DNA from: Litoreibacter roseus
GTDB taxonomy: Bacteria > Pseudomonadota > Alphaproteobacteria > Rhodobacterales > Rhodobacteraceae
Length of the DNA stretch: 64,000 nucleotides
Assembly (NCBI RefSeq): GCF_009811795.1
Contig: NZ_BLJE01000006.1
Coordinates: 62,001 to 126,000 of the forward strand
Direction: 5' to 3'
Under the pieces are notes generated by a model, which saw only the letters and a list, made by a program, of their open reading frames with translations, did no database searches and was not told where the DNA came from. Both the position numbers and the translations under genes were made by a program. Positions 43,755 to 53,825 of this stretch are shown here, piece after piece (position 1 is the stretch's first letter; each line of letters opens with the position of its first letter).

Positions 43755-44783
43755 ATGTCCAAGTCCATCGCCATCCTTGGTGCGTCCGGCTACACCGGCG
43801 CCGAGCTTGTCCGGCTCATTTCTACCCATCCTGATATGACCCTCACAGCCCTCAGCGCCGAACGTAAAGCGGGGCTCGCAATGGGCGATGTCTTCCCGCA
43901 TCTGCGTCATCTGGATCTGCCGAAACTGGTTAAGATTGATGAAATTGATTTTTCGGATGTGGACTTGTGCTTCTGTGCCTTACCGCACAAAACATCGCAG
44001 GACGTGATCGCCAAGCTGCCGGAAAGCTTGAAGATTGTTGACCTTAGCGCTGATTTCCGGCTGCGCGATGCGGCTGCTTATGAGGCGTGGTACGGCAATC
44101 CGCATACGGCCTTGGCGCAACAACAGGAGGCCGTGTACGGTCTGACCGAGTTCTATCGCGAGCAGATCAAGACAGCCCGCCTTGTTGCTGGAACCGGCTG
44201 CAACGCGGCCACGGGCCAATATGCGCTGCGGCCCCTGATCGAAGCGGGCGCGATTGATCTGGACGAGATCATCATTGACCTGAAAACCGGGGTATCCGGG
44301 GCAGGGCGGGCGCTTAAGGAAAACCTGCTCCATGCGGAGGCATCCGAAGGGGCCGCGCCTTATGCCGTTGGCGGCACGCACCGTCATTTGGGTGAGTTCG
44401 ACCAAGAGTTCTCTGCCATTGCCGGGCGGGAGGTGAAGGTTCAGTTCACGCCGCACCTTTTGCCGATGAACAGAGGGATTGTCGCGACGATCTATGTGAA
44501 GGGGGATCCGCAGATCGTCCATGACACGCTGTCGACTGCCTACGAGGACGAGCCGTTTCTGGAAATGCTGCCCTTTGGTTCGGTCCCGTCCACCCACCAT
44601 ACGCGCGGATCGAACTTCGCTCATCTTGGTGTGACGGCCGATCGGATTGACGGTCGGGCCATCATTGTGTGTGCCCTTGATAACCTCACGAAAGGCTCAT
44701 CGGGACAGGCCTTACAAAACGCCAATCTGATGTTAGGTTTGGAAGAGACTGCGGGTCTAATGCTTGCGCCGCTTTTCCCATGA
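43755..44783 (+). CDS. argC: N-acetyl-gamma-glutamyl-phosphate reductase ArgC
   Basis: A 342-residue NADPH reductase of arginine synthesis. [20 protein letters not shown] is the cofactor site, [14 protein letters not shown] and [20 protein letters not shown] carry the catalytic cysteine, and [20 protein letters not shown] with [20 protein letters not shown] closes the signature. ATG 43755 gives [12 protein letters not shown]; the frame opens earlier inside murI. The stop overlaps nothing, and ccmE begins 7 bases later. Confidence 0.97.
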   Translation: MSKSIAILGASGYTGAELVRLISTHPDMTLTALSAERKAGLAMGDVFPHLRHLDLPKLVKIDEIDFSDVDLCFCALPHKTSQDVIAKLPESLKIVDLSADFRLRDAAAYEAWYGNPHTALAQQQEAVYGLTEFYREQIKTARLVAGTGCNAATGQYALRPLIEAGAIDLDEIIIDLKTGVSGAGRALKENLLHAEASEGAAPYAVGGTHRHLGEFDQEFSAIAGREVKVQFTPHLLPMNRGIVATIYVKGDPQIVHDTLSTAYEDEPFLEMLPFGSVPSTHHTRGSNFAHLGVTADRIDGRAIIVCALDNLTKGSSGQALQNANLMLGLEETAGLMLAPLFP

Positions 44784-44790
44784 GGACGCG

Positions 44791-45243
44791 ATGAAGGGTT
44801 TGAAGAAGAAACGTCGGATCCAGATCATTCTGGTGGCCGTGGTGGCACTGGCGGTGTCGACTGGTTTGATCGGTTACGCCATGCAGGACGGGATCAACTT
44901 TTTCCGCTCGCCCTCGCAAGTGGCGGAGGCGCCGCCAAGCCAGACCGAGACCTTCCGCATGGGCGGTCTGGTCGAGGAAGGCAGCCTGCGGGTGGAGCTT
45001 GACGACAGCATTGTCTTTAATGTGACTGACGGTGGCGCGACGATCCCCGTCAGCTACAAAGGTCAGCTGCCAGACCTGTTTGCAGAAGGGGAAGGTATGA
45101 TCGGCACCGGAAAATACATCAACGGTGTCTTTCAAGCCCATGAAATTCTTGCGAAACACGATGAAACCTACATGCCCGTCGAAGTGATCGACGCGCTGAA
45201 AGAGCAAGGCATTTACCAGGCACCGAACGCATCGGATAGCTGA
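44791..45243 (+). CDS. ccmE: Cytochrome c-type biogenesis heme chaperone CcmE
   Basis: A 150-residue membrane-anchored periplasmic protein that carries heme to apocytochrome c. One membrane anchor lies at residues 10-30 (IQIILVAVVALAVSTGLIGY). The OB-fold domain has FRMGGLVEEGSLRVE and VSYKGQLPDLFAEGEGMIGTG, ending with ILAKHDETYMPVEV, whose histidine binds heme covalently. ATG 44791 follows argC closely. No other ccm genes are in the window. Confidence 0.96.
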   Translation: MKGLKKKRRIQIILVAVVALAVSTGLIGYAMQDGINFFRSPSQVAEAPPSQTETFRMGGLVEEGSLRVELDDSIVFNVTDGGATIPVSYKGQLPDLFAEGEGMIGTGKYINGVFQAHEILAKHDETYMPVEVIDALKEQGIYQAPNASDS

Positions 45244-45267
45244 TTTTAAGACAAGCCCGGCAGGTTT

Positions 45268-45283
45268 CCCGCGATAGAGCGGG
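45268..45283 (+). repeat. Hairpin overlapping the endolysin ribosome-binding site
   Basis: CCCGC-GATAGA-GCGGG, a 5-bp stem whose right arm overlaps the GGGAG ribosome-binding site of the gene at 45292. It could lower its translation, or be the tail of the ccmE transcript. Confidence 0.35.
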
Positions 45284-45291
45284 AGAATGCC

Positions 45292-45903
45292 ATGAAGACT
45301 GTTCAGGAAATTGCCGAAGAGATCGTGCGCCGCGAAGGCGGCTTTGTAAATGACATTGATGACCCGGGTGGGGCCACGAATTTCGGCGTCACCATCCACA
45401 CGATGCGCAGGCTCGGCCTTGACCTGACAGGGGATGGGGAAGTCACGATCAGTGACGTGAAGCAGCTGTCCAAGGCCGATGCGGTCCGGATCTTTGTGGA
45501 TCATTACTTTCACGACCCCCGTATCGATATGTTGCCCGAACCGCTGCACGCAACAGTGTTCGATATGTATGTCAACGCCGGGTCCAACGCGGTCCGCATC
45601 CTGCAGCAGCTTCTTCTTGATATGGGGTACGACATTGATGTGGACGGCGTGATCGGTCCGTTCACCGCCCGCACCTGCTACGCCGCAATGTCCGAAGGGG
45701 CCGATCACTTCGTTGATGCCTATGGCATCGCGCGGCGCAGCTATTATTACCGTCTCGCAGATCGGCGCCCGGCGTCCCGAAAATACGCCCGCAGCCGCAA
45801 CGGCGGCAAAGGAGGCTGGATCAAGCGGGCGGAAGAGTTCATCTCGCATCACTATCATTTGTCCCAGTCGGCCCATCTCGAAAGGACGTCGGCATGGGGT
45901 TGA
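45292..45903 (+). CDS. GH108-family endolysin (N-acetylmuramidase), GTA-type
   Basis: A 203-residue peptidoglycan hydrolase. The catalytic glutamate is in VRREGGFVNDIDDPGGATNF (E15), FVDHYFHDPRIDMLPEPLHA follows, and a C-terminal peptidoglycan-binding part has IDVDGVIGPFTARTCY. It overlaps the holin gene start by 10 bases. In Rhodobacter capsulatus the gene transfer agent uses an endolysin of this family, with its holin, encoded away from the capsid cluster; the same arrangement here suggests a GTA lysis cassette. Confidence 0.9.
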   Translation: MKTVQEIAEEIVRREGGFVNDIDDPGGATNFGVTIHTMRRLGLDLTGDGEVTISDVKQLSKADAVRIFVDHYFHDPRIDMLPEPLHATVFDMYVNAGSNAVRILQQLLLDMGYDIDVDGVIGPFTARTCYAAMSEGADHFVDAYGIARRSYYYRLADRRPASRKYARSRNGGKGGWIKRAEEFISHHYHLSQSAHLERTSAWG

Positions 45904-46430
45904 TCCGCGCAATCTTCGGCGGCGGCGCGCAGTCCGTTGGAACCGCGATCACGAATGTCGCGGAGGTGTTCACGCCGAATGCAACGCGCCAAATGGAACT
46001 CGGGCACGAGCGCTATGTGGCTGCGTTGGACCAGCATGGGACCGAGTTTGAGCATGGTAGGCTGGGTCTCTTTGATCGTTTGATGAATGGGCTCAACCGT
46101 CTGCCGCGTCCGATGCTGGCCCTCGGAACGCTTGGCCTCTTTGTTTACGCGATGGTCGATCCCGCTGCATTTTCCGCACGGATGCAAGGACTTGCCTACG
46201 TGCCCGATCCGCTTTGGTGGCTTTTGGGAGCGATTGTCAGCTTCTATTTTGGTGCCCGTGAAATGTACTACCTGCGCGGTGGTACGGATAAGACACCCGC
46301 GCCGAAGGCCGCACCTAAGCGCCCAACAAAGCCGACAGCTGCGCCCGCTCGGAAACCTGCCCGTTCATCCGGGTCCGATAACCCGGCACTGACGGCGTGG
46401 CGGGCAGGCCGGAGCCACCAAAAAAAGTGA
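45894..46430 (+). CDS. Holin, GTA 3TM-type
   Basis: A 178-residue protein. The N-terminal amphipathic part (MGLIRAIFGGGAQSVGTAI, NATRQMELGHERYVAALDQH) is followed by two clear membrane segments at about 73-92 (PMLALGTLGLFVYAMVDPAA) and 105-125 (PLWWLLGAIVSFYFGAREMY). A basic Pro/Ala-rich tail follows. This fits the holin family known from gene transfer agents. It would release the upstream endolysin to the wall. It is translationally coupled to the endolysin by overlap. Confidence 0.88.
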   Translation: MGLIRAIFGGGAQSVGTAITNVAEVFTPNATRQMELGHERYVAALDQHGTEFEHGRLGLFDRLMNGLNRLPRPMLALGTLGLFVYAMVDPAAFSARMQGLAYVPDPLWWLLGAIVSFYFGAREMYYLRGGTDKTPAPKAAPKRPTKPTAAPARKPARSSGSDNPALTAWRAGRSHQKK

Positions 46431-46508
46431 CGTGACCCCGCGTTTCCCTTCCCTCCAAGGCAAGTGCGGGTATTCTTTGCGCAGAACAGCCAGAGGATAC
46501 CCGGATCA

Positions 46509-47285
46509 ATGCAGTACGAGACCATACGTCTGAGCGTCAGCGACAATGTCGCGCTGATCGAATTCACGCGCGCAGACGTGATGAACGCGTTGAACACCCA
46601 GATGCGCGCCGAGATCCTGCACGCCGTTAAGGCGGCGGAAGAACAGGCCCGCGTTTTGGTGATGACGGGAACGGGCAAGGCATTCTGCTCGGGCCAAGAT
46701 CTGGGGGACCGTGTCAATGTCGCATCCATTGATCTGGAACGCACTTTGCGGGACGAATATGTCCCGATGCTTATGGCAATCTACAATTGTAAAATCCCTA
46801 CGATCTCCGCCGTGAACGGCCCGGCTGCCGGGGCAGGGGCCAACCTTGCGCTCGCAGCTGACGTGGTCATTGCTGCGGAATCAGCGATGTTTTTGCAGGC
46901 CTTCACCCGGATCGGGCTAATCCCGGACGCCGGTGGTACCTATTTTCTTCCCCGTCAGGTCGGCCTGGCCAAGGCCATGGGCGCTGCGCTGTTTGCGGAG
47001 CCTATGACAGCAAAGGACGCCAGTGCGTGTGGTATGATCTGGGAGGCGATTGCCGACGACACGTTCGAGGCGCACTGGAAAGCGCGTGCCACCTATCTGG
47101 CGAACGGGCCAACGGCGGCTTACGCCCGGGTGAAGGAAGTGATGCGCTCAAGCTTTGAGAATGATCTCGAACGGCAGCTAATGCTTGAGGCCAAACTTCA
47201 GGGGGAGTGTGGCAAGACCCACGACTTCAAGGAAGGGGTCTTGGCCTTTTTGGAGAAGCGTAAGGCAAATTACGAGGGGCGGTAA
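46509..47285 (+). CDS. Enoyl-CoA hydratase/isomerase (PaaG-like)
   Basis: A 258-residue crotonase-fold enzyme. [33 protein letters not shown] (oxyanion hole) and [20 protein letters not shown] (the catalytic Asp position of PaaG-type isomerases) are clear. The last motif favours 2-(1,2-epoxy-dihydrophenyl)acetyl-CoA isomerase activity, but no other phenylacetate genes are nearby, so a general beta-oxidation role is possible. ATG 46509 starts [13 protein letters not shown]. Its end overlaps the convergent alternative oxidase gene by 16 bases. Confidence 0.88.
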   Translation: MQYETIRLSVSDNVALIEFTRADVMNALNTQMRAEILHAVKAAEEQARVLVMTGTGKAFCSGQDLGDRVNVASIDLERTLRDEYVPMLMAIYNCKIPTISAVNGPAAGAGANLALAADVVIAAESAMFLQAFTRIGLIPDAGGTYFLPRQVGLAKAMGAALFAEPMTAKDASACGMIWEAIADDTFEAHWKARATYLANGPTAAYARVKEVMRSSFENDLERQLMLEAKLQGECGKTHDFKEGVLAFLEKRKANYEGR

Positions 47286-47968
47286 GCGCCGCCCTTTGGT
47301 TCTTTGGACTGCGTTTTCTGGTCTTGAGCATCGGACGACGCGACGATTTCATTGGCGAACCGGTGATTTGTGTCGCGGTGTTCTGCCTCGTCCGCGCGGA
47401 TCACGATGACAACCTCGCGCAATCTGGCATCGTCCGGAAGGTTCCAATAATCTTTCGCGATTTGTGGGGCTGGGACGTTCTCGACTTTGCCCGCATCAAT
47501 TTGCTCAAGATATTGCGTGTAGCTGACGACAGCTTCTTCTTCCAAGTAGCCCACCACGCGGTGCGCGATGCGCGGCGCAAAAAGGTACAGAAAGAAATAG
47601 AAGTTATAGAAGATTGCCTGCGTGACCATGATCAAAATCCGCTCGAACCGGCTTGGTTCCGCGATGTGGATGAAGGTCATCAGGTGCATGCGCTCGTTGT
47701 CGGCCTCGTCGATCAATTCCTTGATCCAACCCTGGTCATCACGGATGTGCCGAATGGCTTTCAGGTGCTGAAGCAGACCCCCGACCATTCCGGGAACAGC
47801 GGCAACTGTCTCCAGAACCACGGCGCGGTGTCCGTACCGACCGGCAAAGAAACGATCCGCAAACACACGCAGAAACTTCACGAATTTCAGGGCGAATTTA
47901 TCGCGCCAATCCTGAGGCTCGTGGTGTGTAATGTCAAATTCCTCGGTGCGCTCTTCCAAGCTTTTCAT
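47270..47968 (-). CDS. aox: Alternative oxidase (diiron ubiquinol oxidase)
   Basis: A 232-residue membrane-associated, cyanide-insensitive ubiquinol oxidase. All four diiron motifs are present: E53 in [13 protein letters not shown]92 and H95 in [10 protein letters not shown]144 in [16 protein letters not shown], and E194 and H197 in [13 protein letters not shown]. Two hydrophobic helices lie between. Length is normal for bacterial members. It has its own AAGGAG site and lies 129 bases from the gltA stop, across a terminator. It would pass electrons to oxygen without pumping protons. Confidence 0.95.
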   Translation of the reverse strand: MKSLEERTEEFDITHHEPQDWRDKFALKFVKFLRVFADRFFAGRYGHRAVVLETVAAVPGMVGGLLQHLKAIRHIRDDQGWIKELIDEADNERMHLMTFIHIAEPSRFERILIMVTQAIFYNFYFFLYLFAPRIAHRVVGYLEEEAVVSYTQYLEQIDAGKVENVPAPQIAKDYWNLPDDARLREVVIVIRADEAEHRDTNHRFANEIVASSDAQDQKTQSKEPKGGAYRPS

Positions 47969-48045
47969 CTGCTCAATCTCCTTTCGCTAAAACGGAGATA
48001 TGTCCAAACTTGACCGTTTCACTGCGACATTTCAGTCCGTGCAAG

Positions 48046-48080
48046 AAAAAAGCCGCCCTGCTGTGCAGCGCGGCTTTTCT
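48046..48080 (-). terminator. gltA terminator (possibly bidirectional)
   Basis: AAAAGCCGC (48048-48056) pairs with GCGGCTTTT (48070-48078); an inner GCTG/CAGC pairing closes the loop. On the minus strand the stem is followed by TTTTTTC, just 18 bases past the gltA stop. Confidence 0.85.
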
Positions 48081-48097
48081 ATTTATATTTCGGTGTC

Positions 48098-49387
48098 TTA
48101 GCGGTCTTCGATGTCCACATAGTCCCGCAGCGTTTCACCTGTGTAGAGCTGACGGGGGCGACCGATCTTCATGGTCGGATCGCCAATCATCTCTTTCCAT
48201 TGGGAAATCCAGCCAACGGTGCGGCTTAGCGCGAATATGGGTGTGAACATCGAAGTGGGGAAGCCCATTGCCTCAAGAATGATGCCGGAATAGAAATCGA
48301 CATTCGGGAACAGCTTTTTCTCGGTGAAGTACGGGTCCGCGAGCGCGGCTGCTTCCAATTCCTTGGCAACCTGAAGCGTTGGATTGTTCTCGATCCCAAG
48401 TAAGTCCAGAACCTCATCGGCCGACTGCTTCATGACCTTCGCGCGGGGGTCGAAGTTCTTGTAGACCCGGTGCCCGAAGCCCATCAGACGGAAAGGGTCA
48501 TCCTTGTCCTTGGCGCGGGCGATGAACTCTGGAATGCGGTCAACGGTGCCGATTTCCTGCAGCATTTCCAAGCAGGCCTGGTTTGCGCCGCCGTGTGCGG
48601 GCCCCCAGAGGCAGGCGATGCCTGCTGCGATGCAAGCGAATGGGTTCGCGCCGGAGGAGGAGGCAAGCCGCACGGTCGAGGTCGAGGCGTTTTGTTCATG
48701 GTCCGCGTGCAATGTGAAGATCCGGTCCATTGCGCGGGCCAGGATCGGGTTCACCTGATAATCCTCGGCAGGAACGGCAAAGCACATGCGCAGGAAATTC
48801 GACGCATAGTCGATATCATTGCGCGGATACACAAAAGGCTGCCCGATCGTATATTTGTAAGCCATCGCAGCAATTGTTGGCATCTTCGCAATCAACCGGA
48901 TTGAGGCGACTTCACGCTGCCATGGATCGTGGATATCAGTCGAGTCGTGATAGAAGGCAGACATTGCCCCAACCACGCCGGTCATGACAGCCATTGGATG
49001 AGCATCGCGGCGGAAGCCACGGAAAAAGTTCATCATTTGCTCGTGGAGCATTGTGTGATTGGTTACACGGCTTTCGAAATCCTCAAGCTGGGCGGCAGAC
49101 GGCAACTCGCCATAGAGCAGCAGATAACACACCTCAAGATAATGGGATTTCTCGGCAAGCTGGTCGATTGGGTAGCCCCGATGCAGCAACTCGCCCTTCC
49201 CACCATCGATAAATGTAATGGTGCTTTCGCACGCCGCGGTGGAGGTGAAGCCTGGATCGTAGGTGAAGACCTTGCCCTGTGCATAGAGCTTGGTGATGTC
49301 AATTACGTCAGGGCCCGCCGTGGGGGAATGGACGGGCAAGTCCAGTTCCACATCGCCGTAAATCAGTTTCGCGGTTTTTTCAGACAT
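48098..49387 (-). CDS. gltA: Citrate synthase
   Basis: A 429-residue type-II (hexameric) citrate synthase, the entry enzyme of the TCA cycle. Features are [53 protein letters not shown] with the conserved histidine, [20 protein letters not shown] and [19 protein letters not shown]; active-site H and D residues are in place. The start ATG 49387 has an AAAGGGA site. It is downstream of gltX on the same strand with 90 bases between. Confidence 0.98.
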   Translation of the reverse strand: MSEKTAKLIYGDVELDLPVHSPTAGPDVIDITKLYAQGKVFTYDPGFTSTAACESTITFIDGGKGELLHRGYPIDQLAEKSHYLEVCYLLLYGELPSAAQLEDFESRVTNHTMLHEQMMNFFRGFRRDAHPMAVMTGVVGAMSAFYHDSTDIHDPWQREVASIRLIAKMPTIAAMAYKYTIGQPFVYPRNDIDYASNFLRMCFAVPAEDYQVNPILARAMDRIFTLHADHEQNASTSTVRLASSSGANPFACIAAGIACLWGPAHGGANQACLEMLQEIGTVDRIPEFIARAKDKDDPFRLMGFGHRVYKNFDPRAKVMKQSADEVLDLLGIENNPTLQVAKELEAAALADPYFTEKKLFPNVDFYSGIILEAMGFPTSMFTPIFALSRTVGWISQWKEMIGDPTMKIGRPRQLYTGETLRDYVDIEDR

Positions 49388-49477
49388 GGCGTGTCCCTTT
49401 CAAATGACAGGGCCACACGCGGTCGCGGGGCCCCTTTAAGCATGGCATAAGTGCCTGATCTCAGTGTTTTAAGACGC

Positions 49478-50878
49478 TCAGGCTTGCAGATCGCCCAAGC
49501 GCGCCAGTGTTTCTTCCCGTCCGATGACGAGCATCATGTCGAAGACGCTGGGTGAAACGGCCCGCCCTGATAGTGCAGCCCGCAGCGGTCCCGCAAGTTT
49601 GCCGAGCTTTAGATCTTTTGCTTGGGCAAACGCGGCGACAGCTTCCTCCAATCTGTCCCGCTCCCAGCTAGCATTTTGCAGGTGCGGCGTCAATTCCTTC
49701 AGTATACCAATGGATACCGGATCAAGGGCCTTTGCAGCCTTCTCATCGGGTGTAAATGGCCGTTCTCCCAAGACAAAATGAGCTTTTGCAAGCAAGTCGC
49801 CGAGCGTCTTGGCGCGATCTTTCAGACAGAAAAGCGCGGTCTTCAACGCAGATTGCTGCGTTGCAGAGAGTTTTGTGGCGTCGTTTTCCGCTACGTATGC
49901 GTCGATGTCGCGCATCAAAGTTGCATCATCGGCCATGGCAATCTGATTGCCGGAAATGCTTTCCATTTTCTTAAAGTCCAGGCGGGCAGGGGCCTTGCCG
50001 ATTCCGTCGAAATCGAACCATTCGATGGCTTGCTCGGTGGTGAAGACCTCATCATCGCCATGGCTCCAGCCAAGACGTGACAGATAGTTGCGCAAGGCCG
50101 CGGGGGTGAATCCCATCGCCCGATATTCCTCGACGCCCAACGCCCCGTGACGCTTGGACAGCTTTTTGCCGTCTGGCCCGTGGATCAATGGGATATGGGC
50201 GAACACGGGGATGTCCCATTCCATCGCTTCATAAATCGTGATCTGTCGCGCGGCGTTGATCAGATGATCATCGCCCCGGATCACGTGGGTCACGCCCATA
50301 TCGTGGTCGTCGACGACCACCGCCAGCATATAAGTTGGCGTTCCATCAGAGCGCAGCAGAACCATGTCGTCAAGCTCGGTATTTGCCACAATAACATCGC
50401 CTTGCACGGCGTCTTTGATGACCGTTTGACCCTCCTGCGGTGCTTTGATCCGGATCACATGCGGCGCATCGGGATGATCGGCTGCATCCGTGTTTCTCCA
50501 CGGGGACCGAAAGAGGCTGGAGGTGCCGTCGGCGCGCGCCTTTTCACGGAATGCTGCGATCTCCTCCTGTGTCGAGAAGCATTTATAAGCGCGACCCTTA
50601 TCCAGCAGCGCGTTTGCGACCTCTGCGTGGCGCGCCATGGCCTCATGTTGGCTGACCGCGTCGCCGTCCCAGTCCAGCCCCAGCCAACTCAGCCCGTCCA
50701 GAATGGCCTGCGTCGCTTCCTCGGTTGACCTTTCGCGATCCGTGTCTTCGATCCGCAACAGAAACTTACCGTCCCGACCGCGGGCGTAGAGCCAGTTGAA
50801 CAGCGCCGTTCGCGCGCCGCCGATATGGAGAAAGCCCGTAGGCGATGGCGCAAAACGGGTCACAACGGGTGTCGTCAT
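49478..50878 (-). CDS. gltX: Glutamyl-tRNA synthetase
   Basis: A 466-residue class-I aminoacyl-tRNA synthetase. [20 protein letters not shown] contains the HIGH-type motif (H18-I-G-G) and [16 protein letters not shown] the KMSKS-type motif; [20 protein letters not shown] is also standard. ATG 50878 ([13 protein letters not shown]) is chosen over an earlier frame opening at 50905. Alphaproteobacteria often carry two GltX; the other would be elsewhere. It is divergent from comEC with 69 bases between. Confidence 0.97.
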   Translation of the reverse strand: MTTPVVTRFAPSPTGFLHIGGARTALFNWLYARGRDGKFLLRIEDTDRERSTEEATQAILDGLSWLGLDWDGDAVSQHEAMARHAEVANALLDKGRAYKCFSTQEEIAAFREKARADGTSSLFRSPWRNTDAADHPDAPHVIRIKAPQEGQTVIKDAVQGDVIVANTELDDMVLLRSDGTPTYMLAVVVDDHDMGVTHVIRGDDHLINAARQITIYEAMEWDIPVFAHIPLIHGPDGKKLSKRHGALGVEEYRAMGFTPAALRNYLSRLGWSHGDDEVFTTEQAIEWFDFDGIGKAPARLDFKKMESISGNQIAMADDATLMRDIDAYVAENDATKLSATQQSALKTALFCLKDRAKTLGDLLAKAHFVLGERPFTPDEKAAKALDPVSIGILKELTPHLQNASWERDRLEEAVAAFAQAKDLKLGKLAGPLRAALSGRAVSPSVFDMMLVIGREETLARLGDLQA

Positions 50879-50947
50879 TGGGCAGCTTAACCTTTTGGAA
50901 ACCAAGAGTGGGGATCAATGGAGTTCTACCTCTAGGCAAAGAAACCC

Positions 50948-53056
50948 ATGGAAACAAGCCTCGCCCCTCCGGTCGCTCGCAGGCGGGTGACCTTGCCCCC
51001 TTTTGGCGACCTGCTGGCCCGCCAGCGGGGACATCTTTTCACGTGGACGCCTGTCATTTTCGGCGCCGGCATCGGGTGGTTCTTTACGCTGAAAATAGAC
51101 CCTAACAAGGGAATAATGCTCAGCTTGGCGATCTGCGTCCTTGGGGTCTGGGTTTGTCGGATCCTCGCAGGGTCGTGGCTCGTACCGCTGGCGGCGGCAG
51201 TCACGATCGGGGCGTCCGGCTTTCTGCTGGTCACTTTGCGGGCGGAAAGCGTCGCGGCCCCAGTGTTGGAGTTCCGCTATTACGGCCCGATTGAAGGCCG
51301 CATTCTCAAGATCGACAAATCCGGATCCGACAAGCCCCGCTTGACGTTGGATCAGGTCGTATTGGATCGGATGGCGCCGGATCGGACACCTTACCGGGTC
51401 CGCGTCTCTTTGCATGGGGATCAGCCGTTTTTGACGCCCGAGCCAGGCATGACGGTCTTCATGACCGGCCACCTGGGCCCGCCTGCTGGGCCAGTTGAAC
51501 CAGGTGGCTACGATTTCCAGCGTAAGGCGTGGTTTGATCGTCTGGGCGCCCTTGGGTACACGCGCAGTCCGGCGTTGGTCCTTGAGCCCGCCGTGCAGGA
51601 CACGTTTTGGCTTAAGCTGACCGCGTTTCGGCAGGTGTTGTCCGATGTCATCAAGTCGAGGATGAGCGCGCGGGAGGGCCCGTTTGCTGCCGCTATTCTG
51701 ACCGGTGATCGAACCGAGATAGATCCCGTCGCGCTGGAGGCCTTGAGGGCATCGAACCTTGCGCACCTTTTGGCGATCTCAGGTTTGCATATGGGGCTTT
51801 TAACGGGGGTCATCTATACGCTGGTGCGCTTCGGTCTTGCGCTGGTGCCGCGCTATGCCATGCGGTGGCACCCCAAGAAATGCGCGGCTCTGTGCGCGCT
51901 GATCACCGCGTTTCTCTACCTCGGAATATCGGGCGCGAATGTTGCCACGCAGCGCGCCTTTGTGATGGTTGCTGTCATGTTGATCGCGCTGTGTCTCGAC
52001 CGCCGGGCTTTGACCCTGCGAGCCGTTTCGCTCGCTGCGCTTTTGGTGCTCGTGATCAAACCGGAAAGCCTGATCGGACCGGGCTTTCAGATGTCATTTG
52101 CCGCGACGACAGCACTGGTGGCTGTGTTCGCGTGGTTACGGGATGTGCAACTTATGCAGCGGTTTCCGAAATGGTCACGACCGGTCACCAGCCTGCTGCT
52201 GTCATCCGCCATCGCGGGGTTGGCCACGGCCCCCTTTGGTGCGGCGCATTTCAATCAGGTCGCGCATTACGGTCTGGTCGCAAACCTCCTGTCCGTACCG
52301 ATCATGGGGATTGTGGTCATGCCTGCGGCTGTTCTGGCCTGCGTGCTTGCCGTTATCGGGTTGGAGGCCGTGGGGTTCTGGTTCGTCGAACTTGGGCTGA
52401 GGTGGATCTTGTGGGTCGCGGAAACGGTCAGCGGATGGGACGGTGCTGTGTCGAAGATCGTGGCACCTGATCCGGTCGTGTTGCCGGTCATTGCTTTTGG
52501 TGGGCTGGTGCTTTGCTTATGGCAGGGGCGATGGCGGTTGTCTGGCTTTGCCATCATCGCCGCAGGCTTTGTTGTGTGGGGACAGGCCCAGCGGCCTGAT
52601 ATTCTTGTCGCGGAGTCGGGCCGTCTCATCGGCATTCTGACGACAGATGGCCGCGCCTTGAACAAGCCCAAAGGCGATGGCTTCACGGCGAAAAACTGGT
52701 TGGAAAACGATGGCGATCCGGTCACGCAGGAAGAGGCCGCCGCGCGTGGGTTGTCCGAGGCCAATTTGGTCCGGTTTTCCGATCGCGATGTGTCAGTCGT
52801 GCTCGACGCAGCCAAGGATATATCACCCGAGAAGATGAGGGATTATTGCACTGATATGGATGTAATCGTTGTCGCACGCTTCGAAGGGAGCGCCTCTTGC
52901 GATATATTTACCGAAGAAAGTCTACGGCACAGCGGCAGCTTGGCTGTTCATATACGAGACACCGGATTTCGCGTTGAAACCACGCGGCATCGCCGCGGGG
53001 TACGGTATTGGACGGATCAAGACGCGCGGGCGCGACTGCTCAGTAAGAGCGAATGA
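50948..53056 (+). CDS. comEC: ComEC/Rec2-family DNA-uptake channel protein
   Basis: A 702-residue membrane protein. The N-terminal soluble region (to about 200) is DUF4131-like, then the competence domain has [20 protein letters not shown] and [20 protein letters not shown], diagnostic of ComEC, with about ten membrane segments. The C-terminal 150 residues ([20 protein letters not shown]) replace the metallo-beta-lactamase-like domain of the longer forms. It would carry single-stranded DNA across the inner membrane in transformation or GTA uptake. It overlaps the convergent lexA 3' end by 17 bases. Confidence 0.92.
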   Translation: METSLAPPVARRRVTLPPFGDLLARQRGHLFTWTPVIFGAGIGWFFTLKIDPNKGIMLSLAICVLGVWVCRILAGSWLVPLAAAVTIGASGFLLVTLRAESVAAPVLEFRYYGPIEGRILKIDKSGSDKPRLTLDQVVLDRMAPDRTPYRVRVSLHGDQPFLTPEPGMTVFMTGHLGPPAGPVEPGGYDFQRKAWFDRLGALGYTRSPALVLEPAVQDTFWLKLTAFRQVLSDVIKSRMSAREGPFAAAILTGDRTEIDPVALEALRASNLAHLLAISGLHMGLLTGVIYTLVRFGLALVPRYAMRWHPKKCAALCALITAFLYLGISGANVATQRAFVMVAVMLIALCLDRRALTLRAVSLAALLVLVIKPESLIGPGFQMSFAATTALVAVFAWLRDVQLMQRFPKWSRPVTSLLLSSAIAGLATAPFGAAHFNQVAHYGLVANLLSVPIMGIVVMPAAVLACVLAVIGLEAVGFWFVELGLRWILWVAETVSGWDGAVSKIVAPDPVVLPVIAFGGLVLCLWQGRWRLSGFAIIAAGFVVWGQAQRPDILVAESGRLIGILTTDGRALNKPKGDGFTAKNWLENDGDPVTQEEAAARGLSEANLVRFSDRDVSVVLDAAKDISPEKMRDYCTDMDVIVVARFEGSASCDIFTEESLRHSGSLAVHIRDTGFRVETTRHRRGVRYWTDQDARARLLSKSE

Positions 53057-53729
53057 GCCCAACCAGGCGACCTTGGACTTTCACCATGTGATCGGGCAGA
53101 ACACGCGTCTCGTAAGCCGCGTTTGCGGGCTCCAGCGCGATGGAAGAGCCGTTTCGCCGGAACCGCTTCAATGTTGCTTCCTGACCTTCCACAAGCGCCA
53201 CGACAATATCGCCGTTGTCCGCTGTGCTGGTTTCCCGAATGACGACGACGTCGCCATCGTTGATACCTGCCTCAATCATCGAGTCGCCCTTGACCTCAAG
53301 CGCATAGTGATGACCCTGACCCGTAAGCATTTGTCCCGGGACCGCCACATGGTGTGACACTTGGCTGATCGCTTCAATCGGCGTACCAGCTGCAATGCGG
53401 CCCATAACAGGCAGCTCAATTGCATGGATCGCCTGAACCGGCATGGCTGCCGCAGGTGGGTCAGTTTTGTCGCCTTCGATTACGGTAGGCCTGAAGCCCC
53501 CGTTGTTTTCCAAAGCGTCCGGCAACTTAATGATTTCCAAAGCCCGGGCCTTGTGAGCCAGCCTTTGAATAAAGCCGCGATCTTCAAGGGCAGTGATCAA
53601 TCTGTGGATGCCGGATTTGGATCGGAGATCAAGCGCATCCTTCATTTCATCGAAAGACGGCGGAACCCCGTCGCGCTGCACGCGCTCATTGATGAATTTC
53701 AGCAAGTCGAGCTGTTTCTTTGTCAGCAT
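53040..53729 (-). CDS. lexA: SOS repressor LexA
   Basis: A 229-residue self-cleaving repressor. The winged helix-turn-helix reads [20 protein letters not shown], then [20 protein letters not shown]. The cleavage site is Ala114-Gly115 (MGRIAAGTP); the catalytic serine is in [15 protein letters not shown] and the lysine in [14 protein letters not shown] 53729 is preferred to a frame opening at 53816 because it gives the standard N-terminus and has AGGAGG upstream. An SOS box lies at 53788-53802. Confidence 0.97.
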   Translation of the reverse strand: MLTKKQLDLLKFINERVQRDGVPPSFDEMKDALDLRSKSGIHRLITALEDRGFIQRLAHKARALEIIKLPDALENNGGFRPTVIEGDKTDPPAAAMPVQAIHAIELPVMGRIAAGTPIEAISQVSHHVAVPGQMLTGQGHHYALEVKGDSMIEAGINDGDVVVIRETSTADNGDIVVALVEGQEATLKRFRRNGSSIALEPANAAYETRVLPDHMVKVQGRLVGLIRSY

Positions 53730-53787
53730 TTTCCCGTGACCTCCTGTCGCGTAAATTGGCTGTGCCCGCGTGGACATGTTCGCAGAT

Positions 53788-53802
53788 GTTCTACCCACGT
53801 TC
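53788..53802 (-). promoter_or_regulatory. SOS box of lexA (GTTC-N7-GTTC)
   Basis: GTTC-TACCCAC-GTTC exactly matches the direct-repeat LexA motif of alphaproteobacteria, 59 bases before the lexA start. A third GTTC at 53778-53781 is spaced by 6. It implies autoregulation of lexA. Confidence 0.85.
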
Positions 53803-53825
53803 CCGTTTTGTGTCAACAGGAGGCG

